Shown here: positions 54,612-63,162 of the stretch, piece by piece
How the letters are laid out: each line of letters begins with the position of its first letter
How positions within the stretch are numbered: the stretch's first letter is position 1
Assembly: GCF_900130055.1 (NCBI RefSeq)
Contig: NZ_FQXU01000011.1
Coordinates: forward strand, 94,716 to 158,715
DNA from: Clostridium intestinale DSM 6191
GTDB taxonomy: Bacteria; Bacillota; Clostridia; Clostridiales; Clostridiaceae
DNA length: 64,000 nucleotides
Direction: 5' to 3'
Notes under the pieces: model-generated
What the model saw: only the letters and a program-made list of their open reading frames with translations
Told to the model about the DNA's origin: nothing
Databases searched by the model: none
Translations under genes and position numbers: made by a program

Positions 54612-55268
54612 ATGGAGAAAAGAGAACTTATTGCAAGAAGAGTAGCGCAAGAGTTTAGAGATGGAAATGTAGTAAATCTAGGCATAGGAATACCAACTTT
54701 AGCTGCAAATTACATAACAAAAGATATTCAGGTTGTACTTCAATCAGAAAACGGAATATTAGGGTTAGGTCCAGAGAGCAGTGAAGATACAATAGATGAA
54801 AGCATTGTAGATGCTGGTGGAAAGCCAAAAACTATAGTTCAAGGCGGGGCATTTTTTGATAGCGCATTCTCATTTTCTCTAATAAGAGGTGGACATGTTG
54901 ATATAACAGTTTTGGGTGCCCTTGAAGTTGATGAAGAAGGAAACCTGTCAAATTGGATGATACCTAACAAAAAAGTTCCAGGCATGGGTGGAGCTATGGA
55001 CCTAGTAGTAGGTGCTAAAAAAACGATAATTGCAATGGAACATGTAAATAGAGACGGAAAACCAAAAATATTAGAAAAATGTGTGCTTCCACTTACAGCT
55101 GCAAAACAAGTAAATAAAATAATAACTGACCTTTCAGTAATTGATGTAGTTAAAGGTGAAGGGTTGGTACTTAGAGAAATAGCAGAAGGGCTAACTATAG
55201 AAGAGTTAAAAAGCTTAACTCATGCAAAGTTTCATATAGCGAAAGATCTGAAAATAATTGCTTTATAA
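54612..55268 (+). CDS. CoA-transferase subunit B (AtoA/CtfB family)
   Basis: 218 residues from ATG 54612 (GTGAGG upstream), 1 nt after subunit A stops. The catalytic glutamate is in QSENGILGLGP; other blocks are NLGIGIPTLAANYI, GGHVDITVLGALEVDEEGNLSNW, and PGMGGAMDLVVGAKKTIIAMEH. The acid specificity (acetate, acetoacetate, butyrate, other) cannot be read from sequence. Confidence 0.94.
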   Translation: MEKRELIARRVAQEFRDGNVVNLGIGIPTLAANYITKDIQVVLQSENGILGLGPESSEDTIDESIVDAGGKPKTIVQGGAFFDSAFSFSLIRGGHVDITVLGALEVDEEGNLSNWMIPNKKVPGMGGAMDLVVGAKKTIIAMEHVNRDGKPKILEKCVLPLTAAKQVNKIITDLSVIDVVKGEGLVLREIAEGLTIEELKSLTHAKFHIAKDLKIIAL

Positions 55269-55301
55269 ATTCTTAAATTTACATGTTTAAGGAGGAGAAA
55301 A

Positions 55302-56054
55302 ATGAGATTAATTATTAATGCAGATGACTTTGGATTAACATTAGGAATATCTAAAGGTATAATCGAAGGATTAAAAAATGGAGTAATAACTGATACGTCA
55401 GCTATGATTAACTCAGAACATTTTGAAGAAAGTTTGGCTTTAGCTAAAGCAGCTGGAATCAAATCCATGGGAGTTCATTTAAATATAACTGCTTTAAGAC
55501 CTATAAGTAAGCCTCAGGATGTAAAAACAATAATAGATTCAGAAGGTAGTTTCTATAAAAATCCTAAATTAATACCTAAGGGTTATAGCTATGAGGAAAT
55601 AGAAAAAGAACTTAGAGCGCAGATAGAAAAATTTCTACATACAGGACTAGGCTTAGATCATTTAGATGTACATCATGGGTTTAATGCAATGGAAGAAAAA
55701 TTATTTACCTTAGTAATGAATTTAGCAAAAGAATATAAGGTACCTTTGAGAAAAAATACAGAGGAATTTAAAACGTTAGCTGACAAAGAAGTTAAAAGAC
55801 CTGATTACTTTATTAAAGAATTTTATGGTGATAATGTAACTATAGAAAAGCTTAAAGAGATCTTACTTAAGTATAAGGGTTTTGAGGGAACTGTAGAGAT
55901 GATGACACATCCAGGTTTTGCAGATGAAGAGATAATGAAGATATCAAGCTACAATAAACACCGTGAAGAAGAATTAAAAGTTTTAGCAAGTAGTGAAATA
56001 AAAGAACTTATAAATAAAAGCAATATTGAATTAGTTAACTATAAATTATTATAA
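55302..56054 (+). CDS. YdjC/ChbG-family carbohydrate deacetylase
   Basis: 250 residues: the metal-binding NADDFG near the N terminus (D8-D9), GVHLNIT, and HLDVHHGF, as in ChbG, which removes an acetyl group from N-acetylated oligosaccharide phosphates. MMTHPGFAD completes the set. Lying directly before PTS genes, it probably acts on the phosphorylated product. The ATG follows AAGGAGGAG. Confidence 0.92.
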   Translation: MRLIINADDFGLTLGISKGIIEGLKNGVITDTSAMINSEHFEESLALAKAAGIKSMGVHLNITALRPISKPQDVKTIIDSEGSFYKNPKLIPKGYSYEEIEKELRAQIEKFLHTGLGLDHLDVHHGFNAMEEKLFTLVMNLAKEYKVPLRKNTEEFKTLADKEVKRPDYFIKEFYGDNVTIEKLKEILLKYKGFEGTVEMMTHPGFADEEIMKISSYNKHREEELKVLASSEIKELINKSNIELVNYKLL

Positions 56055-56070
56055 CAAAGGAGAGATACGG

Positions 56071-56376
56071 ATGAAAATTTTATTAGTTTGTGCAGCAGGA
56101 ATGTCTACAAGCTTAGTTGTACAAAAAATGCAGAAAAATCTAAAAGATAATGAACAAGATTGGGTGATTGAAGCAAAAGCAGCAGAAGAATTTAACGATG
56201 TAGTTAAAGAATATGATGTAGTACTTTTAGGACCTCAAATAAGATTTAAAAAAGCAGAATTTGAAAATGTTGCAAAACAATACAATATTCCAGTAGATGT
56301 AATAAACATGACTGATTATGGTATGTGCAGAGGCGATAAAGTATTAGAACAAGCAAGAAAATTAGGAAATAAATAA
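56071..56376 (+). CDS. PTS Lac-family EIIB (second system)
   Basis: 101 residues, active cysteine C7 in LLVCAAGMSTS, second block LLGPQIRFKKAEF. Starts behind AAAGGAGAG, 16 nt after the deacetylase. It is similar to but clearly distinct from the EIIB at 9988. Confidence 0.95.
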   Translation: MKILLVCAAGMSTSLVVQKMQKNLKDNEQDWVIEAKAAEEFNDVVKEYDVVLLGPQIRFKKAEFENVAKQYNIPVDVINMTDYGMCRGDKVLEQARKLGNK

Positions 56377-56414
56377 TTAGAATAATATATGCAGATTATA
56401 AGGAGAAATAGAAA

Positions 56415-56747
56415 ATGAATGATATGGAAGAAATAATTTTTCAATTAATAACATATTCAGGAGCAGCAAGAAGTTCAGTTTTTGAAGCAATGGGCGCAGC
56501 ATCTGAAGGTGACTTTGAAAAGTCTAAAGAATTAATGGAAGAAGCAAGAAAAGAACTATTAAGTTCTCATAAAATACAAACTAATTTGATACAAAAGGAA
56601 GCAGGGGGAGATAAAACAGAAGTAAACTTACTTTTAGTACATGCTCAAGATCATCTAATGACATCAATATTAGCTAGAGACCTTATAGAAAAGATGATAG
56701 AGATGGAAGGGAAAATTAAAGACTTAGAAAGCAAAATAATAACTTAA
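56415..56747 (+). CDS. PTS Lac-family EIIA (second system)
   Basis: 110 residues, phospho-acceptor H76 in LLLVHAQDHLM, helical core EAMGAASEGDFEKSKELMEE, and NLIQKEAGGDK. A C-terminal coiled tail (MIEMEGKIKDLESK) is slightly longer than in the first EIIA. Between EIIB and EIIC with an AAGGAGA site. Confidence 0.95.
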   Translation: MNDMEEIIFQLITYSGAARSSVFEAMGAASEGDFEKSKELMEEARKELLSSHKIQTNLIQKEAGGDKTEVNLLLVHAQDHLMTSILARDLIEKMIEMEGKIKDLESKIIT

Positions 56748-56787
56748 ATGAAATCGGTTAAAAATATAATTATCAGGAGGGAAAATA

Positions 56788-58086
56788 ATGAACGGTCAAA
56801 GTTTAATGGAAAAGTTCAGTGGATTCTTAGAAAAATATCTAATGCCTATAGGAGATAAAATCAGTGGGCAAAAACATTTAAAAGCAGTAAGAGATGGTAT
56901 GATGGCAATAGTTCCTCTTACAATCATAGGTGGATTATTTTTAGTTGTTGCAGCGCCACCAGTAAGTGCAGATGTATTTGCATGGAGCCCAAAGGTTCAA
57001 GGAATGCTTTTATTACCTTACACAATGACAATGGCTATAATGTCTATATTTGCAACAATGGCTATAGCTTATAGTTTGGCAGAGCAATATAATTTAAACA
57101 AATTAAATTCTAGTATAATAACAGGAATTGTATTTTTATTACTTTGTGCACCAGCTCAAACAATAATACCAACAGGAGCTGAAAAAGGAATGTCAGTGTT
57201 AGCAGCTACATATTTAGATGCTAAAGGACTATTTACAGGAATAATAATTGCAATAGGCGTTGTAGAAATAATAAGATTCTTAAAAGTTAAGAAAATTACT
57301 ATAAAAATGCCAGACGGAGTACCACCAGCAGTATCGGCATCATTTGACTCAATTATACCATTAGCAGTATCAATAATTGTATTCTACGGAATAAGCGTTA
57401 TATTACAAGCAAACTTTGGATTATCAGTACCACAAGTTATCAATAAACTATTAACTCCAGCATTAAATGCTTCAGATTCACTTCCATTTATACTATTTGC
57501 TATATTAATGATGAAATTATTCTGGCTTTTAGGAATTCATGGAGCAAGTATAATGAGTGGTTTAGTAACACCAATAATGACTGCAAACCTTATGACAAAT
57601 GCAGCATTATCTGCTGGTGGAGAAAGCCCAGTTAAGATATTTACAAGCGTATTTATGTCTTGTTATGCTATTAATAATATAGCACCAGCAGTACTGTCTA
57701 TGAGAAGTAAAAGTGCTCACTTAAAAGCTATAGGTAAAGTAGCAATATTACCAGCAATATTTAATATAGGGGAACCATTAGTATTTGGATTACCTTATGT
57801 ATTAAATCCAATATTGGCAATACCATTTTTAGTTACACCTGTTATAAACATATCCCTAGCATACTTTGCAGTAAGTACAGGATTAGTTGGAAAGGCAATT
57901 ATAGAGCCACCATTTACTACTCCAGGACCTCTATATGCCTTCCTTGCAACAGTTGATTATAAAGCGATTATATTATGGCTTGTACTTTTAGCTATATCAT
58001 TTATAACATTTTATCCATTCTTCAAAATTTATGATAAAGAATTATTGAAAAAAGAACAAGAAGAAGCAGAAGATTTAGAAGCTTAA
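56788..58086 (+). CDS. PTS Lac/cellobiose-family EIIC (second system)
   Basis: 432 residues, ~10 membrane helices, with family blocks ISGQKHLKAVRDGM, KMPDGVPPAVSASFD, LLGIHGASIMSGL, NIGEPLVFGLPYVLNP and TTPGPLYAFL. The substrate-facing stretches differ from the first EIIC, so another sugar is expected; the adjacent deacetylase suggests an N-acetylated one. Starts behind CAGGAGGG. Confidence 0.94.
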   Translation: MNGQSLMEKFSGFLEKYLMPIGDKISGQKHLKAVRDGMMAIVPLTIIGGLFLVVAAPPVSADVFAWSPKVQGMLLLPYTMTMAIMSIFATMAIAYSLAEQYNLNKLNSSIITGIVFLLLCAPAQTIIPTGAEKGMSVLAATYLDAKGLFTGIIIAIGVVEIIRFLKVKKITIKMPDGVPPAVSASFDSIIPLAVSIIVFYGISVILQANFGLSVPQVINKLLTPALNASDSLPFILFAILMMKLFWLLGIHGASIMSGLVTPIMTANLMTNAALSAGGESPVKIFTSVFMSCYAINNIAPAVLSMRSKSAHLKAIGKVAILPAIFNIGEPLVFGLPYVLNPILAIPFLVTPVINISLAYFAVSTGLVGKAIIEPPFTTPGPLYAFLATVDYKAIILWLVLLAISFITFYPFFKIYDKELLKKEQEEAEDLEA

Positions 58087-58165
58087 AAATATATAGACAG
58101 TCCCTTCTTTTAAAAATAATAAAAGAGGGGAACTCGTCTTTATTAAGAAAGATAGGAGTGATTAT

Positions 58166-59446
58166 ATGGAGATTTCATTTTCACAGGAAAAATTTGATTT
58201 AAAGGCAGGAATGAAAATAGCTGGCTATGGTGGAAGAGTAGCTTGTGGTGTAAATGATGACTTAAAAGCAAGAGTAATAGTTTTTAAAGAAGATGGAGAA
58301 TTTTATCCCTTAATACAATTAGATCTTTTAGCTATAGACTATTATTTTTCTGATTTAATAAAGAAAAATATAGAAGAAAAATTAGCTATAAAAAAAGAAA
58401 ATATAATGATTAACTGTTCACATACTCACTCAGGTATTGCAGGAGTTGTTAATACTGATTTAAATATAAATAAGAGATATTTAGGAACCTTTGATAAATT
58501 TAACGAAGATTTAGCTAGTAGTATCATAGAGAAAATAATAACTTCTATAGAAAAATCTCAAAACTCTATGGAGAAGTTTAAAATATATTATAATAGAAAA
58601 ACAGTAGAAGGAATATGTACAGATAGAAACAATCCTTCAAATTATATAGATAATTTATTACAGACTATAAACATAGAAACTGAAAGTAAAAGAAAGGCAG
58701 TAATATATAACTATGCTTGTCACCCTACAGTTTTGGAAGGCACAAATAAATATATAACTGCTGATTTTGTAGGAGAAACCTCAAGAGTTTTAGAAGATGG
58801 TGGAGTGGCTGTAGCTATGTTTTATAATGGTGCTTGTGGAAACATAAGTACTAGATTTACTAAAAAAGAATCTTCTTTTAATGAAGTTAAGAGAATTGGA
58901 GGGACTTTGGGAGTGGAAGTCCTAAAACTAATTGAGGATAATAAGGAAGAGTTAGAATTATCTAAAATAACAATTAAATCAAAAACTATTTCATTAAAAG
59001 TTAAAGAAATCGGTACTGAGGAAAGCATAAGAGCTAAAATGTCTCAGATAGAAGTAAAAATAAAGGAAGCTTTAGATAAAGGCTTAGATAAAAATAGTAT
59101 GAAACCTTACTATTTTGAACTAGAAGGAGCAAGAAGAAATCTAGACTTATTAGGAAGTTTTGAAGATATCAAAACTATAGATTTAAAAGTAAATTTATTT
59201 AAAGCTAAAGATATCTATATGGTTTATATTCCTGGGGAATTATTTTCATCATTGGGTGATAAGATTAAAAATGAATTTTACGATAAAAAGGTTATTATCG
59301 TAACTTATAGTAACGGTTATATAGGATATATTCCAGATGAAGAAGCTTATGAAAAAGGATGTTTTGAAGTTATGCTTTCACCACTTGACAAGGGTGAAGG
59401 TGAGAAATTAGTTTATGATGTAATAGAGATGATAAAGAAAATTTAG
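58166..59446 (+). CDS. Neutral/alkaline ceramidase-family amidase, cytosolic short form
   Basis: 426 residues with no signal peptide. It resembles the N-terminal catalytic domain of alkaline ceramidases: FDLKAGMKIAGYGGR, CSHTHSG (H86, H88: zinc ligands), YACHPTVLEG (H186) and YNGACGNIST (S228, at the position of the catalytic serine). The C-terminal extra domain of true ceramidases is missing. Being intracellular and in a sugar operon, its target is more likely an N-acylated sugar or related amide than ceramide. The ATG follows AGGAGTG. Confidence 0.82.
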   Translation: MEISFSQEKFDLKAGMKIAGYGGRVACGVNDDLKARVIVFKEDGEFYPLIQLDLLAIDYYFSDLIKKNIEEKLAIKKENIMINCSHTHSGIAGVVNTDLNINKRYLGTFDKFNEDLASSIIEKIITSIEKSQNSMEKFKIYYNRKTVEGICTDRNNPSNYIDNLLQTINIETESKRKAVIYNYACHPTVLEGTNKYITADFVGETSRVLEDGGVAVAMFYNGACGNISTRFTKKESSFNEVKRIGGTLGVEVLKLIEDNKEELELSKITIKSKTISLKVKEIGTEESIRAKMSQIEVKIKEALDKGLDKNSMKPYYFELEGARRNLDLLGSFEDIKTIDLKVNLFKAKDIYMVYIPGELFSSLGDKIKNEFYDKKVIIVTYSNGYIGYIPDEEAYEKGCFEVMLSPLDKGEGEKLVYDVIEMIKKI

Positions 59447-59493
59447 CATGAGTTTCTTAAAGTAAAATGAAATAATTAAATACATGGATATAT

Positions 59494-59529
59494 AAAAGAG
59501 AGCAGCCTTAAAAGTAACTGCTCTCTTTT
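59494..59529. terminator. Bidirectional terminator ending the sigma-54 operon
   Basis: AAAAGAGAGCAG/CTGCTCTCTTTT 12-bp perfect stem with A/T-rich flanks; also ends the convergent threonine ammonia-lyase gene. Confidence 0.9.
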
Positions 59530-59532
59530 ATA

Positions 59533-60732
59533 TTAATAAACATGATTTATTACATATCCATTTTTAGATAATTCATTTTTAATCATTTCTATATGTGAGT
59601 GTCCATTGGTTTCAACTGTAACTTCTAGAAGTACATTTTTAAGTCTATCTATGGCCTTAAATTGATTATGTTCAAGCTGGACTACATTAGCTCTAACTGA
59701 AGTAAGTATTCTTGAAATCTCTAGAAGTTGTCCAGGAGTATCAGGAAGTTCAACTGAAAAACAGAAAAGTCTTCCTCTAGATACTAGACCAGAATTAATA
59801 AGTGCTGAGATAGTAACCATATCTATATTTCCACCACTTATAATAGAAACAATCTTTTTATTTTCTAGATTTAATTTCTTTAAAGCAGCTAATGAAGCTA
59901 CACCAGAAGCTTCAGCCAAAAGTTTATGTTTTTCTGTAAGGAGAATGAAACTTTCTGCTATATCTGCATCAGATACTGTTACTATATCGTCAACATAGTT
60001 TTTTATAAATTCATAGGTTAAATCACCAGGCACCTTAACAGCTATACCATCTGCTATTGTGCTAACCGTATCTAGGCTTATTAAAGACCCTTTTTTAAAG
60101 GATAGTTCCATAGCATTAGCTCCCTCTGCCTGAACACCTATTACTTTAATAGAAGGCTTTAGTTCTTTTGCAGCTAAAGCAATACCACTAATGAGTCCCC
60201 CTCCACCTATGGGACAAACTATTACATCTATATCGTCTATCTCTTCAATAATTTCTAAAGCAAGGGTTCCTTGTCCTAGTATTACATCCATGTCGTTAAA
60301 AGGGTGAAGAAAATATAATCCATCTTCTTCCTCAATTCTTCTAGCTTCAGCGTAGGCATCGTCATACACGTTTCCATGAAGAACTACCTCTCCACCAAAA
60401 TTTTTAGTGGATTGAATTTTTATTAATGGAGTAGTTTTGGGCATAACTATTTTTGACTTAACACCTTCAAGTGTTGCAGCATAAGCCACCCCTTGAGCAT
60501 GATTACCTGCAGATGAGCATACAACTCCCTTAGATTTTTGCTCTTCAGTTAATGAACGAAGTTTGTTTAAAGCTCCTCTTAATTTATAGGCTCCAGTTAA
60601 TTGAAGATTTTCGCACTTCATATAAACCTTGTTATTAGTTTCTTTAGAAAAAATATCGCTATACATTATGGGAGTCTTTATAACTACATCCTTTATTGTA
60701 TTTCTAGCCTCTTTTATTTTGTCCAAATACAT
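59533..60732 (-). CDS. ilvA: Threonine ammonia-lyase (PLP) with ACT domain
   Basis: Deaminates threonine to 2-oxobutyrate. 399 residues: the PLP lysine is K50 in TGAYKLRGALN, with SSAGNHAQGVAYAA, the glycine loop CPIGGGGLISG, and a C-terminal ACT domain (~325-399, FSVELPDTPGQLLEISRIL). The length fits the one-ACT clostridial/TdcB-like form, so a catabolic role is as likely as isoleucine synthesis. The ATG follows AAGGGGGCA. Confidence 0.93.
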   Translation of the reverse strand: MYLDKIKEARNTIKDVVIKTPIMYSDIFSKETNNKVYMKCENLQLTGAYKLRGALNKLRSLTEEQKSKGVVCSSAGNHAQGVAYAATLEGVKSKIVMPKTTPLIKIQSTKNFGGEVVLHGNVYDDAYAEARRIEEEDGLYFLHPFNDMDVILGQGTLALEIIEEIDDIDVIVCPIGGGGLISGIALAAKELKPSIKVIGVQAEGANAMELSFKKGSLISLDTVSTIADGIAVKVPGDLTYEFIKNYVDDIVTVSDADIAESFILLTEKHKLLAEASGVASLAALKKLNLENKKIVSIISGGNIDMVTISALINSGLVSRGRLFCFSVELPDTPGQLLEISRILTSVRANVVQLEHNQFKAIDRLKNVLLEVTVETNGHSHIEMIKNELSKNGYVINHVY

Positions 60733-60767
60733 TGTTCTGCCCCCTTATGAATAAGTTACTGTAGAAT

Positions 60768-60776
60768 ATTATAGCA
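60768..60776 (-). promoter_or_regulatory. Extended -10 promoter of the threonine ammonia-lyase gene
   Basis: On the minus strand TGC-TATAAT (60776-60768), ~36 nt before the start codon; the -35 region is weak. Confidence 0.6.
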
Positions 60777-60848
60777 CATATAAGGAAGAATTTATTACAT
60801 AATTAAGAGTATATTATTTCAACAATTTATTAAATATTATAAGACATA

Positions 60849-60877
60849 TTGTTAAGATTATCACACAGGTATATAAT
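60849..60877 (+). promoter_or_regulatory. Promoter of the alcohol dehydrogenase gene with a Rex half-site
   Basis: TTGTTA (60849-60854), 17 nt, TATAAT (60872-60877). The -35 region is TTGTTAAGATTATCACA: one perfect Rex half-site and one poor one. Confidence 0.6.
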
Positions 60878-60933
60878 ATATATTGTGGTAAATGTAGGAT
60901 AAAATGAGGGAATTTATTTTGAGGAGGATGTAT

Positions 60934-62100
60934 ATGAACAGATTTACTTTGCCAAGAGATTTGTATTTCGGATCAGGCTCTATGGAGTATTTAAAAACTC
61001 TAAAAGGTAAAAAAGCAATGATAGCTGTAGGGGGAGGATCCATGAAGAAGTTTGGGTTCTTAGACAAGGCTATAAGTTACTTAGAAGAGGCAGGAATAGA
61101 AACTAAACTTATTGAAGGAATTGAACCAGATCCATCAGTAGAAACAGTATTCAAAGGTGCAGAATTAATGAGAGAATTTGAACCAGATTGGATTATAGCT
61201 ATGGGTGGTGGCTCACCAATTGATGCTGCCAAGGCTATGTGGGTATTCTACGAACATCCAGAAAAAACTTTTGATGACATAAAAGATCCTTTCACTATTC
61301 CAGAACTAAGAAACAAAGCTAGATTCTTAGCAATACCTTCCACTTCAGGAACAGCTACAGAAGTAACTGCTTTCTCTGTAATAACAGACTATAAGACAGA
61401 AATAAAATACCCATTAGCGGATTATAATATAACACCAGATGTTGCTATAGTTGATCCAGACCTTGCTGAAACTATGCCTAAAAAGTTAACAGCTCATACA
61501 GGAATGGATGCTTTAACTCATGCTATAGAAGCATACGTAGCAACTTTAAATTCACCTTTCTCAGATCCTTTAGCAATAAAAGCTATACAAATGGTTTACG
61601 AACACCTATTTTATTCTTATAATGAGGACAAGTCTTCGAGGGAACAAATGCATTATGCTCAATGTTTAGCAGGAATGGCATTTACAAATGCACTACTTGG
61701 AATAACTCATTCTATGGCACATAAATCAGGAGCAGTATTCCATATACCTCATGGTTGTGCTAATGCAATATACCTTCCATATGTTATAGATTTTAACAAA
61801 AAAGCATGTATGGATAGATATGCGCATATAGCTAAATGTGCAGGATTAAAGGGTGAAACTGATGAAGAATTAGTAGACTCTTTAACAGAATCCATTAGAG
61901 AATTAAATAGAAAAATGGATATTCCACTTTCATTACAAGAGTATGGAATTGATGAAAATTTATTTAAAGAAAAAGCAGCACTTATGGCTGAAAGAGCTGT
62001 AGCTGATGCTTGTACGGGATCTAATCCAAGAACAATAGATAAAGAACAAATGCAAAAAGTGTATGAATGTGCTTACTACGGAACTAAAGTAGATTTCTAA
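60934..62100 (+). CDS. Iron-containing alcohol dehydrogenase (group III)
   Basis: 388 residues from ATG 60934, 6 nt after GAGGAGG (the frame opens at 60904). NAD(P)-binding GGGSPIDAAKAMW, then PSTSGTATEVTAFSVI, the metal-binding HTGMDALTHAIEAYV and GITHSMAHKSGAVFHIPHG. Similar to butanol/ethanol dehydrogenases; specificity unknown. A possible Rex site in its promoter would tie it to NADH disposal. Confidence 0.93.
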   Translation: MNRFTLPRDLYFGSGSMEYLKTLKGKKAMIAVGGGSMKKFGFLDKAISYLEEAGIETKLIEGIEPDPSVETVFKGAELMREFEPDWIIAMGGGSPIDAAKAMWVFYEHPEKTFDDIKDPFTIPELRNKARFLAIPSTSGTATEVTAFSVITDYKTEIKYPLADYNITPDVAIVDPDLAETMPKKLTAHTGMDALTHAIEAYVATLNSPFSDPLAIKAIQMVYEHLFYSYNEDKSSREQMHYAQCLAGMAFTNALLGITHSMAHKSGAVFHIPHGCANAIYLPYVIDFNKKACMDRYAHIAKCAGLKGETDEELVDSLTESIRELNRKMDIPLSLQEYGIDENLFKEKAALMAERAVADACTGSNPRTIDKEQMQKVYECAYYGTKVDF

Positions 62101-62105
62101 TAATT

Positions 62106-62141
62106 AATTAGCTTAGGGGAATAGATTCTCTTAAGCTAATT
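62106..62141 (+). terminator. Terminator after the alcohol dehydrogenase
   Basis: AATTAGCTTA and TAAGCTAATT, with inner GGGGAA/TTCTCT pairs; tail TCTCTATAT. Confidence 0.8.
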
Positions 62142-62271
62142 TCTCTATATAATTTAATGATTGATACTAAAATAAGAAAAATATTAATAAATTAATTAAA
62201 GAATAACGAAAAATATGTTAATATATTATCATGGCAAAAGTTTTATTAATAGATAATCTGGGGGGATATGT

Positions 62272-63162
62272 GTGTACAAGATAGTTAAAAAAAGACAACT
62301 AAACGAAAATATCTATCTAATGGATATAGAAGCACCAAGAGTAGCAAAATCATCAAATCCAGGACAATTTATCATAGTTAAAATGGATGAAAAAGGTGAA
62401 AGAATTCCATTAACCATATGTGATTATGACGCTGAAGCTGGAACAGTAACAATAGTGTTCCAAACCTTAGGTGGCTCAACACAAAAAATGGCTACTTACA
62501 ATGAAGGAGACTACTTCCATGACTTTGTAGGCCCACTTGGAGTACCTTCAGAAATGGTGCATGAAGACTTAGAGGAGTTAAAGAAAAAGAAAATAGTATT
62601 TATAGCAGGTGGAGTTGGAACTGCACCAGTATATCCACAAGTTAAGTGGCTAAATTCAAAAGGAATTAATGTAGATGTTATAGTAGGGGCAAAAAGCAAA
62701 GACATATTAATATTAGAAGAAGAAATGAGAGAAGTAGCAGGAAACCTATATATAGCAACAGACGACGGTTCCTATGGACATAAAGGATTAGTAACAGAAG
62801 TACTTAAAGATTTAGTACAAAATCAAGGAAAAGAATATGACTTAGTAGTAGCCATAGGACCTATGATAATGATGAAGTTCGTATGTCTATTAACTAAAGA
62901 ATTAGATATAAACACAATAGTAAGCTTAAACCCAATCATGGTAGACGGAACAGGAATGTGTGGAGCTTGTAGAGTAACTGTCGGAAACGAAGTTAAGTTT
63001 GCCTGTGTAGATGGACCAGAATTCGATGGACACCTAGTAAACTTTGATGAAGCAATGAGAAGACAAGCTATGTATAAGACTCAAGAAGGAAGAGTAGAAC
63101 TTAAGAAAGTCGAAGGGGATACCCATCATGCAAAAAACTGTGGCTGCGGAGGTGAAGAATAA
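62272..63162 (+). CDS. nfnA: NADH-dependent ferredoxin:NADP+ oxidoreductase, subunit A
   Basis: 296 residues from GTG 62272 behind GGGGGGAT. FAD-binding RIPLTICDYDAEAGT, NAD-binding FIAGGVGTAPVYPQ, and the [2Fe-2S] site near the end (MVDGTGMCGACRVTV with FACVDGPEFDG). NfnAB couples NADH and reduced ferredoxin oxidation to NADPH formation, or runs in reverse. The C-terminal CGCGGEE tail is a small extra. It overlaps nfnB by one base (TAATG). Confidence 0.95.
   Translation: MYKIVKKRQLNENIYLMDIEAPRVAKSSNPGQFIIVKMDEKGERIPLTICDYDAEAGTVTIVFQTLGGSTQKMATYNEGDYFHDFVGPLGVPSEMVHEDLEELKKKKIVFIAGGVGTAPVYPQVKWLNSKGINVDVIVGAKSKDILILEEEMREVAGNLYIATDDGSYGHKGLVTEVLKDLVQNQGKEYDLVVAIGPMIMMKFVCLLTKELDINTIVSLNPIMVDGTGMCGACRVTVGNEVKFACVDGPEFDGHLVNFDEAMRRQAMYKTQEGRVELKKVEGDTHHAKNCGCGGEE

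Noticed and set aside
53960..55268. Assignment of the CoA-transferase as the butyrate-forming enzyme of the crt pathway
   Set aside because: It lies in a separate sigma-54-controlled operon with AtuA and PTS genes; specificity cannot be inferred from proximity.
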